A DNA stretch of 38,476 bases from Candidatus Methylomirabilis tolerans (GTDB taxonomy: Bacteria; Methylomirabilota; Methylomirabilia; Methylomirabilales; Methylomirabilaceae), in NCBI GenBank assembly GCA_019912425.1, contig JAIOIU010000083.1:1-38476 (forward strand), in the 5' to 3' direction. Each line of letters opens with the position of its first letter. Within the stretch, counting starts at the first letter, position 1. The notes beneath the pieces were generated by a model. The model was not told where the DNA came from and ran no database searches. It saw only the letters and a program-made list of their open reading frames with translations. Position numbers and translations under genes: made by a program. This document shows positions 25,589 through 34,294 of this stretch, in pieces.

Positions 25589-27958
25589 ATGAAACTTTCT
25601 CGTAGAGAGCTGTTAAAGACCTTGGTGGGAGCAAGCGCAGCAATCATTTCCTCCCCTGATGTCTTACTTCCTAGCCCTGAGGGTCTCGCGGAGGCTGCGG
25701 AGACGGCGGTAGAGGCCTGGAAGAAAAGCCCCTGTCGCTTCTGTGGCGTCGGATGCGGCGTGCTGGTAGGTCTTCAGGAAGGTAAAGTGGTGGCCGTCAA
25801 GGGTGATCCGGAGGCCCCAGTCAATCGAGGCCTTCTCTGCATCAAGGGCTATAGTTTACCCAAAATTCTCTATGGTCCTGACCGCTATAGTGTACCGCTG
25901 CTTCGCCAAGGCAACAAGTTTGTCAAGATCTCTTGGAGCCAGGCGTTGGATATCATGGCCTCCAAGTTTAAAGAGACTATCCAACAGCATGGTCCGGAGT
26001 CGGTAGCGGTGTACTTCTCGGGTCAAACAACCATCTTTGAAGGCTACGCCATCAATAAATTGATGAAGGCTGGGATAGGCTCCAACAACGTTGAGAGCAA
26101 TGCGCGCCTCTGCATGGCCTCGGCCGTGACCGGTTTCTACTCGACCTTCGGCATGGATGAGCCGATGGGGTGTTACGACGATTTCGAGTTGACCGATACC
26201 TTTTTTGTCTGGGGCTCAAACTTCGCCGAGATGCATCCGATCCTCTACTCGCGGATGGTTGAGCGGAAGCACCAGGATTCCAACGTCAAGGTTGTCAGTC
26301 TACAAACCTATCTGAACCGTAGCACCGATGAACCCGCAGATATCGTAGCTATTTTCAAGCCTCACTCAGATCTCGCTATTGCGAATGCTATGGCCCATAT
26401 CATCGTGAAAGAGGGGCTCGCAAACGAGGCGTTTATTCAGCAGCATGTCACCTTTAAGAAGGGGCTGACAGGGATCGGCTATGGTATGGAAGACAACTTT
26501 GAGTATGGCGGGGCCTCGGAAACCAGTTGGAAGACGTACAAACCTTTTGCCGATAAGGGCCAGCCGATCAGTTTCGAGGAGTACAAGCAATTCCTGGAAA
26601 CCTACACACCGGAATATGCGGAAAAACTCTCCGGCGTCCCGGCTGACACGATCCGTCAGATTGCTCGGCTCTTGGGCGATCCAAAGCGTAAGGCCGTGTC
26701 CTGTTGGACGATGGGCTTTAATCAGCACGTACGCGGTACCTGGATCAACAACCTTGTCTATAACCTCCACCTTCTTACCGGAAAAATTGCCGAGCCCGGC
26801 AACGGTCCCTTATCGCTGACCGGGCAGCCTTCAGCGTGCGGGACGACGCGGGAGGTAGGCGTGCTGTCCCACACGCTTCCTGGGGGCATGTCTATCGCGA
26901 ATCCGGAGCATCGGAAAAAAACCGCGCACATCTGGAATGTTCCGGTTGAGAAAATTTCACCCAGACCAGGGTACCACACCATGGAGATGTTTCGTGCGTT
27001 GGATCGTGGTGATATCAAGGTCATCTGGATCAACACTACCAACCCTTTTCAGACGCTTCCCCATGTGAGTCGCTATCGCAGGGGTGCGCGAAAAGGGGGC
27101 AAGCGGTTTGTTATTGTCTCCGATGTGTATCCCAGCGAAACCGCTCGGCACGCCGATCTCATCCTTCCGTCGGCCATGTGGGTCGAGAAGGAGGGGATGT
27201 TCGGCAACACTGAGCGGCGCACGCAGCACTGGTTTAAGATGGTAGACCCGCCTGGCGAAGCGAAGGACGATCTCTGGCAGATCGTCGAGTTGGCCAAGCG
27301 TCTTGATTTGGGACACCTGTTCGCCTACGGGGAGGAGCCTTTACAAAAGGCGCTCTTTGAGGAGTATCGAAAATTCGGCCAGGGGTCCGGAAAAGACCTC
27401 GCACCCTATGATGTGTATGCGAAGGTTCGAGGCGGGCTACGCTGGCCGGTTGTCGAGGGAAAAGAAACACGATGGCGTTACAGGGAGGGGTTCGACCCGT
27501 ACGTCAAGAAGGGCGAGGGCATCCGTTTTTACGGCCAGCCTGATGGTCGTGCTGTGGTCTGGGCGCGCCCTTACGAGCCGCCGGCCGAGCAGCCCGATGC
27601 AAAATATCCTTTGTGGCTCACGACGGGCCGCGTCCTTGAACACTGGCATACAGGGACCATTACGCGAAGAGTTCTTGAGCTTCACCGTGCCGTCCCCTTC
27701 GCTGCCGTATGGATCAATCCCGAGGACGCGGGTGCCTTGGGAATCAAGGCTGGGGACTCAGTCCGTGTCCAATCGCGCCGCGGCGAGATCGTCACAAAGG
27801 CTCAATTAGACGGAAGAAACACGGTCCCGAAAGGAGTGATTTTTGTTCCTTTCTTCGACGAAAATGTTTTAATAAATTTGGTCACACTTGATGCCTACGA
27901 TCCTATTTCCAAGCAGCCGGACTTTAAAAAGTGTGCGGTTCGGATCGAGAAGGCGTGA
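25589..27958 (+). CDS. napA: Periplasmic nitrate reductase catalytic subunit
   Basis: 789 residues. A molybdopterin guanine dinucleotide enzyme that reduces nitrate to nitrite. A Tat-type signal (SRRELLK, residues 4-10) marks export as a folded protein. The 4Fe-4S site is Cys49, Cys52, Cys56 and Cys84 (CX2CX3CX27C), followed by Lys86. Cys175 in NARLCMASAV is the likely Mo ligand. The C-terminal domain shows TTGRVLEHWHTGT. The length is near other NapA proteins. napB follows after 6 bp. The usual napC, napD, napG and napH are absent from the window, so the electron donor and Tat chaperone must be elsewhere. A related assimilatory enzyme is unlikely because of the napB partner. Confidence 0.94.
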   Translation: MKLSRRELLKTLVGASAAIISSPDVLLPSPEGLAEAAETAVEAWKKSPCRFCGVGCGVLVGLQEGKVVAVKGDPEAPVNRGLLCIKGYSLPKILYGPDRYSVPLLRQGNKFVKISWSQALDIMASKFKETIQQHGPESVAVYFSGQTTIFEGYAINKLMKAGIGSNNVESNARLCMASAVTGFYSTFGMDEPMGCYDDFELTDTFFVWGSNFAEMHPILYSRMVERKHQDSNVKVVSLQTYLNRSTDEPADIVAIFKPHSDLAIANAMAHIIVKEGLANEAFIQQHVTFKKGLTGIGYGMEDNFEYGGASETSWKTYKPFADKGQPISFEEYKQFLETYTPEYAEKLSGVPADTIRQIARLLGDPKRKAVSCWTMGFNQHVRGTWINNLVYNLHLLTGKIAEPGNGPLSLTGQPSACGTTREVGVLSHTLPGGMSIANPEHRKKTAHIWNVPVEKISPRPGYHTMEMFRALDRGDIKVIWINTTNPFQTLPHVSRYRRGARKGGKRFVIVSDVYPSETARHADLILPSAMWVEKEGMFGNTERRTQHWFKMVDPPGEAKDDLWQIVELAKRLDLGHLFAYGEEPLQKALFEEYRKFGQGSGKDLAPYDVYAKVRGGLRWPVVEGKETRWRYREGFDPYVKKGEGIRFYGQPDGRAVVWARPYEPPAEQPDAKYPLWLTTGRVLEHWHTGTITRRVLELHRAVPFAAVWINPEDAGALGIKAGDSVRVQSRRGEIVTKAQLDGRNTVPKGVIFVPFFDENVLINLVTLDAYDPISKQPDFKKCAVRIEKA

Positions 27959-27964
27959 GGGATC

Positions 27965-28297
27965 ATGATGAAGCCGCTTACGAGATTCTGCTTCCGGCTT
28001 TTCTTCTTGGGCTTATTGGCCGCTCTGAGCGTCAGTACGCTTGTTGAGCCGGTTGCTGCCCAACAAGGCAGTAAGCGACTGCCTCGTGCCTATGAAGGCG
28101 CTCCGCCCTTAATCCCCCACGATGCGGAAGCGAGGAAAGGCGTGTGCCTGGCATGTCACGAATTCGGGATCGCCGGGGCTCCGATTGTCCCGCATCCGAC
28201 GCGTAATCATTTTTGCTTGCAGTGTCATGTTGGCCAGGACCTTTCGGTGAAAGCATTCTCGTCCGTTTCGTCTCAGGAAGAGAAGAGACCAGAGTGA
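27965..28297 (+). CDS. napB: Nitrate reductase diheme cytochrome subunit
   Basis: 110 residues. It passes electrons to NapA in the periplasm. A signal peptide (about 1-32, PVAA-QQ) is followed by PPLIPHDAE, a NapB signature, and two heme sites: CLACH (61-65) and CLQCH (84-88). It is short because the C-terminal part after CHVGQD is only about 20 residues. The start may be either of two adjacent ATGs (27965, 27968). It is the last gene before a repeat-bearing gap and the NirDL gene. Confidence 0.92.
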   Translation: MMKPLTRFCFRLFFLGLLAALSVSTLVEPVAAQQGSKRLPRAYEGAPPLIPHDAEARKGVCLACHEFGIAGAPIVPHPTRNHFCLQCHVGQDLSVKAFSSVSSQEEKRPE

Positions 28298-28317
28298 GGG
28301 GATCCCTAGACGAGAGC

Positions 28318-28391
28318 GATCAGCACTCAGCGGTCAGTTCCGGATAAACCCCCCGTGCCCCCCATTGATAAAGGGGGTTGGGGGGGATTTG
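28318..28391. repeat. Half 'atcagc' repeat followed by C-run/G-run palindrome
   Basis: GATCAGCACTCAGCGGTCAG (28318-28337) resembles one arm of the 6571 and 31716 repeats. Next to it AACCCCCCGTGCCCCCCATT with AAAGGGGGTTGGGGGGGATT (28347-28391) is a full palindrome of the priA-inserted type. It separates napB from nirDL. Confidence 0.75.
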
Positions 28392-28487
28392 CTTGAGGTA
28401 TGGGTGTGTCACCGGGCATGATCATTCCTGTCATGATTACTGGCCGGGCGCATAGGTTTGTTCTGGATATAGCATGGAGGGATGTTA

Positions 28488-29573
28488 GTGCCCGAGATTG
28501 ACGCAATTGATCGTAACCTGCTGGATGCGGTGCAGGCCGGTATCCCACTTGTGGAGTGCCCGTACCGCGCCCTCGGCGAAGGCCTGGGACTGACCGAGGG
28601 TGATGTGCTTGAGCGCATTGCCAGACTCAAAGCCGACAGCATTATCCGGAACATCGGCGCTATCTTCGATACGTCGCGCCTTGGCTATCGGTCATCGCTG
28701 GTCGGCTTTAGACTGCGCGAGGAGTGTGTTGACGAAGCGGCTGTCCTGGTTAACGCTCATCCGGGGGTAAGCCACAATTACCTGCGCTCGTTCGCATTTT
28801 CCAACGACTACAGGCCCGCTGCGTATTGCCCGTACAATATGTGGTTTACCCTCGCGGTTGAGCCTGAGAGCCGGCTTGGACTCGAGGACAGCGTGGCCGT
28901 GTTAGCACGGGATACGAAGGCCGAGGCGGCACGTCTCTTTCCAGCGCTCAGAGTTTTTAAGATCGGGGTGCGTCTGGATATGGACGCTGAAGCTGCAGGC
29001 GCACGCAAGGAAGCGGGCAATTTCTTCACAGGCAACGGTGGCGCCGCGGCCGGGTATTGCTTAAATCCTACTGAGCGCCGGATCGTGCAGATTCTGCAAC
29101 ATGATCTGGCGCTTGTCGAGAAGCCGTTTTGCGAGATTGCGCGGCAATGCGGACTGGACGTTGAGACGTTATTAGCCGGTGCTCGGGAGCTTCTGCAGCG
29201 GAAGATCATGCGCCGCTTTGCTGCGATCCTCAACCACCGCAAGGCCGGCTACACCGGAAACGTGATGGCGGCGTGGCCGGTATCTGAAGAAAAGGTAGAG
29301 GCCATAGGACTTCAAATGGCACAGTTCCGAGCGGTGAGCCACTGCTATCAACGCCCCGCCTATCCGGAGTGGCCGTTTACACTCTTTACGATGGTTCATC
29401 AGAAGAGCCGTGAAGCGTGTGAGGAGACGGTGGCGGCGATCAGTCGCGAGACAGGAATCAGTGACTATGCGATGCTGTGGACGACGCGAGAATTCAAAAA
29501 AGTACGGTTGAAATATTTCACCGAAGATTATGCGGCCTGGGAGGAGCAAACTGCCACCCGGGTTCCTCTGTAA
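28488..29573 (+). CDS. nirDL: Siroheme decarboxylase, fused NirD/L and NirG/H type
   Basis: 361 residues made of two AsnC/Lrp-like halves in tandem (about 1-160 and 185-340). Each half has a winged-helix N-terminus and a ligand-binding domain. GAIFDTSRLGYRSSLVGF in the first half and AAILNHRKAGYTGNVMAAW in the second are corresponding segments. The family removes two carboxyl groups from siroheme on the heme d1 route. I chose the GTG at 28488 because GGAGG is 7 bases upstream; the ATG at 28482 is only 1 base away. It completes the nirS-J-F set. NirE and NirN are not seen here. Confidence 0.9.
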   Translation: MPEIDAIDRNLLDAVQAGIPLVECPYRALGEGLGLTEGDVLERIARLKADSIIRNIGAIFDTSRLGYRSSLVGFRLREECVDEAAVLVNAHPGVSHNYLRSFAFSNDYRPAAYCPYNMWFTLAVEPESRLGLEDSVAVLARDTKAEAARLFPALRVFKIGVRLDMDAEAAGARKEAGNFFTGNGGAAAGYCLNPTERRIVQILQHDLALVEKPFCEIARQCGLDVETLLAGARELLQRKIMRRFAAILNHRKAGYTGNVMAAWPVSEEKVEAIGLQMAQFRAVSHCYQRPAYPEWPFTLFTMVHQKSREACEETVAAISRETGISDYAMLWTTREFKKVRLKYFTEDYAAWEEQTATRVPL

Positions 29574-29637
29574 GCTTTTGAGTAGCCTGAGTGATCAGGC
29601 CGAAAGCGATGGGCCTGCGCTAGGAGTCATACTTTTT

Positions 29638-30153
29638 ATTGACCAGTTGAAGGCACACCTCTTCAATGGAACGCTTTGGCCAGACTTCAGTGTACTTCCG
29701 TCTTCGCTGCGCCCCACCTTGACCTTTCATGCACTGTCGGAAGGTCGTCCGCACCAGATAGGCCGGTACGAGGTAACGGCTGTAGGCGTACACCACACGG
29801 TTGAGGCGGCGGGGTACATGATCTCCGATGGCGCCTCGTCTATCCTCTATCAGGGGGACAGCGGTCCGACGACCGAGATCTGGCGTCTGGCCAACCGGAC
29901 GGCTAAACTGGACGCTATCATTGTCGAGACTTCATTTCCGAACCGATTTGGCGAGCGTGCTGTCCGGACTGGCCACCTGACACCGGAATTGTTACGTGCC
30001 GAGCTGGCCCAACTCACGGTTCAGGCATCAGTCTATGCTCAGCACATGAAGCCCCAATACATCTCGGAAATCGTGAGCGAGCTTACCGCGCTTTCCGAGC
30101 CGCCGGTTTTACCTCTCGACCAGGGGAAAATGTACACCTTCGGTGCCGCTTAA
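29638..30153 (+). pseudogene. 5'-truncated class II cyclic-nucleotide phosphodiesterase-like gene
   Basis: The translation from IDQLKAHLFNGTLWPDF onward, with HHTVEAAGYMI, YQGDSGPT, IVETSFPNR and GHLTPELL, resembles the C-terminal two thirds of metallo-beta-lactamase-fold class II phosphodiesterase-like proteins. The N-terminal HxHxDH metal-binding segment is missing. Upstream sequence (about 29577-29637) is open but unrelated. An ATG at 29530 in this frame lies inside the nirDL coding sequence. It is therefore likely a remnant that cannot bind its metals fully. Confidence in the family is good; in non-function moderate. Confidence 0.72.
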
Positions 30154-30205
30154 GTGCGCCATCCGGAAGACGAAGCACTCCCGCTTACGGCATACGGGGA
30201 CAGGC

Positions 30206-30550
30206 TTATTCGCTCTTACTCTTCGCTGCCTCCGTCGTCTCGGCGACCTTTCCGGTAATGGCGCTCCTGGCGATGAAAACCGTGACGTTCTCGGCGATCC
30301 TGACCTTGACCCGGTTGTCCTCACCAAATTTGACAATCGTGCCGTACAATCCTCCCGTTGTCTCGACCTGATCGCCGGTCTTCAAATTGCCGAGCATTTC
30401 CTTTTGTTCCCGTGTCTTTTTCTGCTGGGGACGAATCATTAAAAGATAAAAGACAAAGAATATCAGTACCGGTGGGGCGAGGGCTGCGATCAGCCCTGCA
30501 GATCCACCTTCACCAGTTGGAGTCCCCTGTTGCGCATACGCGATTCCCAT
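30206..30550 (-). CDS. yajC: Preprotein translocase subunit YajC
   Basis: 114 residues. A small inner-membrane partner of SecDF in protein export. One helix (about 19-40, LIAALAPPVLIFFVFYLLMIRPQQKK) is followed by the conserved cytoplasmic part LKTGDQVETTGGLYGTIVKF. GGAGG 7 bases before the ATG supports the start. It is last in the ruvCAB-queA-tgt-yajC order. secD and secF, often next, are not seen downstream; the run ends at the convergent pseudogene. Confidence 0.95.
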   Translation of the reverse strand: MGIAYAQQGTPTGEGGSAGLIAALAPPVLIFFVFYLLMIRPQQKKTREQKEMLGNLKTGDQVETTGGLYGTIVKFGEDNRVKVRIAENVTVFIARSAITGKVAETTEAAKSKSE

Positions 30551-30565
30551 TTCCTGACCTCCTTC

Positions 30566-31702
30566 TTAGTCTCGTTCTGTTATGGTTTCGTTACGATCCG
30601 GCATGCCGGTCCTCTCAAAAAATCTTGTTCGGAATGCGGCAAAGCTTCCATCTTCGATAGCCTGGCGGATCTGTTGCATGAGCGTGAGATAGAAATGAAG
30701 GTTGTGAAGCGTGTTTAAGCGTAGCCCAAGGATCTCGCCCGCCATAAAGAGATGTCGGAGATACGCGCGGGAGAAGTGTCGGCACGTATAACAATCACAG
30801 GAGAGATCAGGCGGCCTCTCGTCCGACGCATGTCTGGCTCCTTTGATATTAATCCGACCCTGGCTGGTGAACAGGCTTCCTGTCCTGCCGTGCCTGGTGG
30901 GCATCACGCAGTCGAACATGTCTACCCCCCGCATCACGCCTTCCACGAGATCCTCCGGCGTTCCGACCCCCATCAGGTAGCGCGGTCGATCGGCAGGCAA
31001 GAGCGGCGTCGTGTGAGCGATGGTCTCGTACATTACCGCGCTTGGTTCGCTGACGCTGAGGCCGCCGAGCGCGTAGCCGTCAAAGCCGATCTTCTGTAGA
31101 GCTGTTGCAGCCTGTTCCCGTAGTGCCTTATCGGTCCCGCCCTGCAAGATGCCGAACAACGCCGGTTGCCCATCGGGATGAGCCGCCCGAGACCGTTCTG
31201 CCCACTTGAGCGTCAGTTCCAGTGATCGCTGAAGGTAGTCGGTGGTCGAGGGGTAGGGCGCGCACTCGTCGAGCGGCATGATGATATCAGCCCCGAGAGA
31301 TTTTTGAATTTCGATGGCGAGCTCCGGCGAGAGAAAATGGAGTGATCCGTCAAGATGGGACCGAAAGTTCACCCCCTTTTCTGAGATCTGTCGTAACGGA
31401 GCCAGACTGTAGACCTGGAACCCCCCACTGTCGGTGAGGATCGAGCCGGGCCACGCCATGAAACGATGCAAACCGCCGAGCTGCTCAATGAGCCGGTGGC
31501 CGGGACGCAGGTACAGGTGGTAGGTGTTGCACAGGGCTAACTGCACCCCTTCGGTCTCCAGCTCGTGGGGTGTGAGCGCCTTGACCGCGCCTCCCGTCCC
31601 ACAGGGCATGAACACAGGGGTCTCCACTGTGCCGTGGGGCGTCCTCAGCCGTCCTCGCCGCGCACCTGTTACGGCATCGGTCTTCAGCAACTCGAAGATC
31701 AC
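30566..31702 (-). CDS. tgt: tRNA-guanine transglycosylase
   Basis: 378 residues, standard for bacterial Tgt. It exchanges guanine-34 for preQ1 in His, Asn, Asp and Tyr tRNAs. Seen: ILTDSGGFQVYSL with the active-site Asp, IMPLDECAPYPS, VGTPEDLVEGVMRGVDMFDCVMPTR and the zinc site CDCYTC...H. The start is a GTG at 31702 with AGGAG 5 bases upstream. It follows queA in the same direction, so both queuosine steps are made together, separated by a repeat. Confidence 0.96.
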   Translation of the reverse strand: MIFELLKTDAVTGARRGRLRTPHGTVETPVFMPCGTGGAVKALTPHELETEGVQLALCNTYHLYLRPGHRLIEQLGGLHRFMAWPGSILTDSGGFQVYSLAPLRQISEKGVNFRSHLDGSLHFLSPELAIEIQKSLGADIIMPLDECAPYPSTTDYLQRSLELTLKWAERSRAAHPDGQPALFGILQGGTDKALREQAATALQKIGFDGYALGGLSVSEPSAVMYETIAHTTPLLPADRPRYLMGVGTPEDLVEGVMRGVDMFDCVMPTRHGRTGSLFTSQGRINIKGARHASDERPPDLSCDCYTCRHFSRAYLRHLFMAGEILGLRLNTLHNLHFYLTLMQQIRQAIEDGSFAAFRTRFFERTGMPDRNETITERD

Positions 31703-31715
31703 TATCTCTCCTATG

Positions 31716-31791
31716 AGGCTGTCAGTACTCAGCCTTTAGCCTTCAGCCAGATCAGGACCTATAACGCGCTGACCGCTGATTGCTGAATGCC
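31716..31791. repeat. 'gtcagt/gctgat' palindromic repeat between tgt and queA
   Basis: Left arm GCTGTCAGTACTCAGCC and right arm GCTGACCGCTGATTGCTGAAT form an imperfect hairpin around GATCAGGACC. Same family as 6571-6630. Confidence 0.65.
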
Positions 31792-31805
31792 ATCCGGCTA
31801 CCTTA

Positions 31806-32945
31806 TCACACAATCAACATCGCGTCGCCGTAGGAATAAAAACGGTAGCGTAACGCGATGGCCTCGCGATACGCGGCCATGATGGCTTGGCGGCCCGCGA
31901 AGGCTGAGACCAGCATGAGAAGGGTGGAGCGAGGCAGATGAAAGTTGGTGATCAGGGCGTCGACACATGTATAGCGGTAGCCGGGGTAGATAAAGAGGTC
32001 TGTGACGCCGGCTCCGGACCTCATCTCGCCGCCGACTGCGGCATGTTCTAGCGCCCGGACGGTCGTGGTCCCGACCGCGATCACCCTCCGCCCTTCTCTC
32101 CTCGCGGCCTTGACCGCCAGGGCTGTACGCTCCGGAACAATGTAGCGCTCCGGCTCCATTCGATGCGTAGACACCTCCTCCACCCGAACAGGACGAAATG
32201 TGCCTGGTCCGACATAAAGAGTGATCGGAGTCACGGCGACATTCTGCCGCGTGAGCGCCTCGATCAATTGCGGTGTGAAGTGAAGGCCGGCCGTGGGCGC
32301 GGCAATGGCCCCTTCATGCTTTGCGTATACCGTCTGGTACCGCTCGCGATCCACAAGAACAGGGTGTAGGGTGTCTGGGGTAGGGGGTAGGGCAGTGACT
32401 GATCCGTTTTCTCCACCCTCCACCCTCCACCCTCCACCTTGTCTTTTGATATAGGGTGGAACCGGCATCTGGCCGAATCGCGACAAAAGGTCGGTGAGGC
32501 TCCCGTCATGCACGAGCTTGAGCAGGTGACGTCCTTCACCGCGTTTCTCTATCACCTCCGCCGTCATCGTTTCCTCGGCCAAGGTAAGGCGGTCGCCGAC
32601 TCGAACCTGCCTGGATGGCTTGATCAAGGCCTCCCAGCAGCTTGTTCCGGTATGTTTTAAGTCGGGATCGGCGTCAACGCCACACAGGAGCAATACCTCA
32701 ATAAGATGTCGCCGCTCGGATCGACCGAATAGCCTGGCGGGGATCACCTTTGCCTCGTTGATAACCAACAGGTCTCCCGGCAGCAGGTGTTCCGGGAGAT
32801 CCCGGAAGATCCGATGCTGCAGGACGCCCGTGTTCCGATCCAGGACCAGGAGCCGCGACTGATCGCGCTCGGGGGAGGGCGCCTGGGCAATCAGATCTGG
32901 AGGCAGGGTGTAGTCAAAGTCGGCCGTCCGAATAGGAATAGACAC
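31806..32945 (-). CDS. queA: S-adenosylmethionine:tRNA ribosyltransferase-isomerase QueA
   Basis: About 379 residues. It builds epoxyqueuosine from preQ1-tRNA. Conserved segments: DFDYTLPPDLIAQ, PARLFG, MPVPPYIKR, DRERYQTVYA, GAIAAPTAGLHFT and NFHLPRSTLLMLV. Between YIKR and DRERY there are about 30 extra residues, against about 8 usually. These come from a repetitive element, yet the frame stays open. I prefer the GTG at 32945 over a TTG at 32957 that abuts the ribosome-site-like AGGAG; neither is decisive. It lies between the DUF2905 gene and tgt. Confidence 0.93.
   Translation of the reverse strand: MSIPIRTADFDYTLPPDLIAQAPSPERDQSRLLVLDRNTGVLQHRIFRDLPEHLLPGDLLVINEAKVIPARLFGRSERRHLIEVLLLCGVDADPDLKHTGTSCWEALIKPSRQVRVGDRLTLAEETMTAEVIEKRGEGRHLLKLVHDGSLTDLLSRFGQMPVPPYIKRQGGGWRVEGGENGSVTALPPTPDTLHPVLVDRERYQTVYAKHEGAIAAPTAGLHFTPQLIEALTRQNVAVTPITLYVGPGTFRPVRVEEVSTHRMEPERYIVPERTALAVKAARREGRRVIAVGTTTVRALEHAAVGGEMRSGAGVTDLFIYPGYRYTCVDALITNFHLPRSTLLMLVSAFAGRQAIMAAYREAIALRYRFYSYGDAMLIV
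32352..32441. repeat. 90-bp repetitive insertion within queA
   Basis: Starts (minus-strand sense) with four direct copies of the 7-mer complementary to CTCCACC (32411-32438) and continues into degenerate AGGGTGT-type units (32359-32391). The two arms are roughly complementary and could fold. It is exactly 30 codons, so the frame is kept. Confidence 0.8.
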
Positions 32946-32979
32946 GGGAGAAGTCAACTCCTAGCAGTATTGGCGCCGT

Positions 32980-33195
32980 TCACCGACGGCGAAACAATGA
33001 AAAAAGTATGGTCAGGAGGATGCTCAACAGTATTGAGGTGGTCAGGGGAAAGTAGAATGAGAAATTCTTTCGTTGAATATAGATGTCCCCCGGTAGCTTC
33101 CCAATGAAAGGGACCTTTCCGATGAACAGGATGAGTCCCCCTACGGCGGCCAGAGCGAGGCCGAACAGGATCAACATTCTGGCGAGTGAATCCAT
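32980..33195 (-). CDS. Small membrane protein of the DUF2905 family
   Basis: 71 residues with two hydrophobic helices (about 5-23 and 45-66) separated by KVPFIGKLPGDIYIQRKNFSFYFPL, the hallmark of DUF2905. The function is unknown. These genes are commonly found next to ruvB or queA, as here. A longer start at 33222 adds TQRTQRQG from a repetitive-looking leader, so I prefer the ATG at 33195. Confidence 0.85.
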   Translation of the reverse strand: MDSLARMLILFGLALAAVGGLILFIGKVPFIGKLPGDIYIQRKNFSFYFPLTTSILLSILLTILFSLFRRR

Positions 33196-33238
33196 CCCCT
33201 GCCTTTGCGTTCTTTGCGTCATACGCTATAGACGCAAT

Positions 33239-34294
33239 CTACCCGTGCCACAAGTCGCCCTGCAACTCGGCCGGACGGGGGAGCTTGAAGTGATCGAAGG
33301 CCAGGCGAGTGACGGTGCGGCCCCTTGGAGTCCTGGCTAGAAACCCTTGCTGGATCAAAAACGGCTCGTAGACGTCCTCGATCGTTTCTTTCTCCTCTCC
33401 CACAGCGACTGCGATCGTTTCGATGCCTACCGGCCCGCCGGCAAACTTTTCGATGATAGTGTACAGGATTCGCCGATCCATCTCGTCGAACCCGTTGGCA
33501 TCCACCTCGAGTCGTTCTAGCGCACTATGCGCGACTTCACGGGTGATGACGCCATCTCCCAGCACCTGGGCGAAATCCCTGACGCGCCGTAGCAGACGAT
33601 TGGCCACACGAGGCGTTCCGCGAGAGCGCCGCGCGATTTCCCACGCGCCATCCTCTATGATCGATACCCCCAGGATCTTTGCCGACCGCAGGACGATCCG
33701 AAAAAGATCAGTCTCATCGTAAAAGTCCAGGCGTTGGACCACACCGAACCGGTTGAGTAACGGCGAGGCCAGAAGTCCCGCGCGAGTCGTGGCCCCAATC
33801 AAGGTGAAACGCGGCAGCTTCAGCCGGTAGGTCTGTGCGCTCGGACCCTGACCGATGATCAGGTCCAGCCGGTAATCTTCCATAGCCGGATAGAGGGTCT
33901 CTTCGACCAGAGGATTCAGCCGGTGGATTTCGTCGATGAACAGCACATCCTGTTCTCTGAGGCTGGAGAGGATTGCTGCCAGGTCCTTCTGCCGTTCGAT
34001 CACTGGTCCGGAGGTGACCCGGATGCTTACACCCATCTCCGAGGCGATGATAGAGGCGAGAGAGGTCTTGCCAAGTCCCGGCGGGCCGTAGAAAAGTAGG
34101 TGGTCCAGGGGCTCCCTTCGCGCCTTGGCCCCCTGCACAAAGACCTGGAGGTTCGCCTTGACTTTTTCCTGGCCAATGTAGTCATCCCAGGCTTTTGGGC
34201 GCAGGCTTTGTTCGAGTTCCTGGTCCTCGTCCTGGAGCTGTCGATTCGCCACCCGTTCTCGCCCGCTCTCCTTTTTCTGCTTTGCCGATGTCAT
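33239..34294 (-). CDS. ruvB: Holliday junction branch migration ATPase RuvB
   Basis: 351 residues, a normal length for RuvB. It drives branch migration of Holliday junctions with RuvA. Seen: [18 protein letters not shown], Walker [12 protein letters not shown], Walker [10 protein letters not shown], the arginine-containing sensor region [18 protein letters not shown], and the C-terminal winged helix ending in RTPRGR. It overlaps ruvA by 4 bases. Confidence 0.97.
   Translation of the reverse strand: MTSAKQKKESGRERVANRQLQDEDQELEQSLRPKAWDDYIGQEKVKANLQVFVQGAKARREPLDHLLFYGPPGLGKTSLASIIASEMGVSIRVTSGPVIERQKDLAAILSSLREQDVLFIDEIHRLNPLVEETLYPAMEDYRLDLIIGQGPSAQTYRLKLPRFTLIGATTRAGLLASPLLNRFGVVQRLDFYDETDLFRIVLRSAKILGVSIIEDGAWEIARRSRGTPRVANRLLRRVRDFAQVLGDGVITREVAHSALERLEVDANGFDEMDRRILYTIIEKFAGGPVGIETIAVAVGEEKETIEDVYEPFLIQQGFLARTPRGRTVTRLAFDHFKLPRPAELQGDLWHG

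Noticed and set aside
25589-27958. napA considered as a formate dehydrogenase or assimilatory nitrate reductase
   Set aside because: The Tat signal, the NARLC Mo-ligand context and the adjacent diheme napB fit periplasmic nitrate reductase better.
29530-30153. The long frame starting inside nirDL taken as an intact gene
   Set aside because: The first 36 codons overlap or follow nirDL without homology, and the metal-binding N-terminus of the family is missing.
32411-32438. Tandem 7-mers considered as a CRISPR-like array
   Set aside because: The units are 7 bases with no spacers; this is a simple tandem repeat within queA.
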